Of a DNA stretch of 64,000 nt, positions 63,398-64,000 are shown one piece after another. Source of the DNA: Agrobacterium tumefaciens (GTDB lineage Bacteria > Pseudomonadota > Alphaproteobacteria > Rhizobiales > Rhizobiaceae). The position numbers were made by a program, and so were the translations under genes. Under the pieces are notes generated by a model, which saw nothing but the letters and a program-made list of their open reading frames with translations, was not told the origin of the DNA and did not search any database. Numbering within the stretch: the stretch's first letter is position 1; each line of letters starts with the position of its first letter. The stretch covers positions 124,001-188,000 of the forward strand of contig CP048471.1 of the NCBI GenBank assembly GCA_025559845.1. Reading direction: 5' to 3'.

Positions 63398-64000
63398 CTA
63401 CGTCGGATGCATTTCTGCCTTGGGCGGCTTGACGCGGAACCATGCAGCATAGAGTGCCGGCAGGAAGAGCAGGATGATGAGCGTGCCCACCGCCGTTCCG
63501 CCGATAAGCGTGTAGGCCATCGAACCCCAGAAAACCGAATGCGTGAGAGGAATGAAGGCGAGGACCGCGGCAAGCGCTGTCAGGATGACGGGCCTCGTTC
63601 GCTGCACCGTAGCCTCAATCACGGCATGATAGTCGTCCAGACCCGCAGCCTTGTTCTCCTTGATCTGCTCGGTGAGGATCAACGTGTTGCGCATGAGGAT
63701 GCCCGCCAGGCCGATAAGACCCAGGATCGCGTTAAAACCGAAAGGCTGGTTGAACAGGATCAGGGTCGGCACGACGCCTGCAAGACCGAGCGGTGCCGTC
63801 AGCATCACCATCGTCATCGTCGACAGGCTGCGGACCTGAAGGATGATGACGATCAGGGTCGCTGCGATCATCAGTGGGAACACCTTCACCAGGGCAGTAT
63901 TCGCCTTGAGTGATTCCTCTATATTGCCACCCATCTCGATCGTGTAGCCAGCGGGCATAGATGCAATGAGCGGCTGAAGAGAGGTCATCACCTGTAGCGA
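63398..64000 (-). CDS. RND efflux permease, C-terminal part, 5' end outside window
   Basis: The last 200 residues of an AcrB/MexF-type inner-membrane pump; the frame is open to the window edge. Seen: GNIEESLKANTALVKVFPLM, helices LIVIILQVRSL and MVMLTAPLGLAGVVPTLILF, the loop QPFGFNAILGLIGLAGILMR with GxxxxNxI-like NTLILTEQIKE, then ALAAVLAFIPLTHSVFWG and the last helix ALYAAWF. Full proteins have about 1020-1050 residues. It exports drugs or solvents together with membrane-fusion and outer-membrane partners that should lie to the right. Confidence 0.92.
   Translation of the reverse strand, partial: SLQVMTSLQPLIASMPAGYTIEMGGNIEESLKANTALVKVFPLMIAATLIVIILQVRSLSTMTMVMLTAPLGLAGVVPTLILFNQPFGFNAILGLIGLAGILMRNTLILTEQIKENKAAGLDDYHAVIEATVQRTRPVILTALAAVLAFIPLTHSVFWGSMAYTLIGGTAVGTLIILLFLPALYAAWFRVKPPKAEMHPT

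Overview
This window looks like an accessory region (plasmid, chromid or island) of a Rhizobiaceae bacterium, most likely Agrobacterium, Allorhizobium or Rhizobium. The evidence is a MucR/Ros-type regulator, two DUF982 proteins, a DUF6894 and a DUF1488 protein, a Usg homologue, tandem Ku genes, a ROSE-type RNA thermometer, HWE/HisKA_2 kinases, and a tartrate operon with the ttuA-E layout known from Agrobacterium vitis. No rRNA, tRNA, CRISPR array or replication origin was recognised.

Layout. 0-5 kb: end of an EamA transporter, a hidden two-gene operon of small proteins, a tandem Ku pair, and small DUF and membrane proteins. 5-10 kb: an IS66 remnant, a GlxA-type regulator, a MucR-like regulator, a degenerate EAL-like protein coupled to a small membrane protein, and an EAL phosphodiesterase. 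10-15.5 kb: autotransporter 1 and an alpha/beta-hydrolase lipoprotein. 16.7-20 kb: an envelope redox cluster (L,D-transpeptidase and three thioredoxin-fold proteins) with four PmrA/BasR-type CTTAAG-N5-CTTAAG boxes. 20-23.6 kb: a fic remnant, a RelB antitoxin with a broken toxin, and VapBC copy 1. 23.6-30 kb: stress genes (glycine-zipper protein, PepSY protein, catalase, DUF1488, cold-shock protein, transglutaminase). 30-36 kb: IS21 and integrase remnants, a nucleotidyltransferase-fold protein, an intact RelE/ParE-RelB pair and htpG. 36-42.4 kb: ttuA-E. 42.5-49.3 kb: a diguanylate cyclase, autotransporter 2 and gamma-glutamyltransferase. 49.5-58.7 kb: a GST remnant, DUF982, Hsp20 with its thermometer, a frameshifted usg, groES-groEL, and a four-gene two-component operon that starts with a LOV kinase. 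58.8-64 kb: three decaying genes (LysR, SDR, GST), VapBC copy 2, and the end of an RND efflux permease.

How the genes fit together. The main theme is stress: DNA end joining (Ku), peroxide (catalase), protein folding (Hsp90, Hsp20, GroESL), envelope redox, and light or redox sensing. Eight sites fit the alphaproteobacterial general-stress (EcfG/RpoE2) promoter pattern GGAAC-N18/19-TT just upstream of genes. They include Ku, catalase, PepSY, transglutaminase and the LOV kinase. The second theme is mobility and decay: a 22-nt motif recurs seven times and brackets both VapBC copies, toxin fragments are scattered, and at least seven genes are broken by frameshift or nonsense changes. The large genes are intact.
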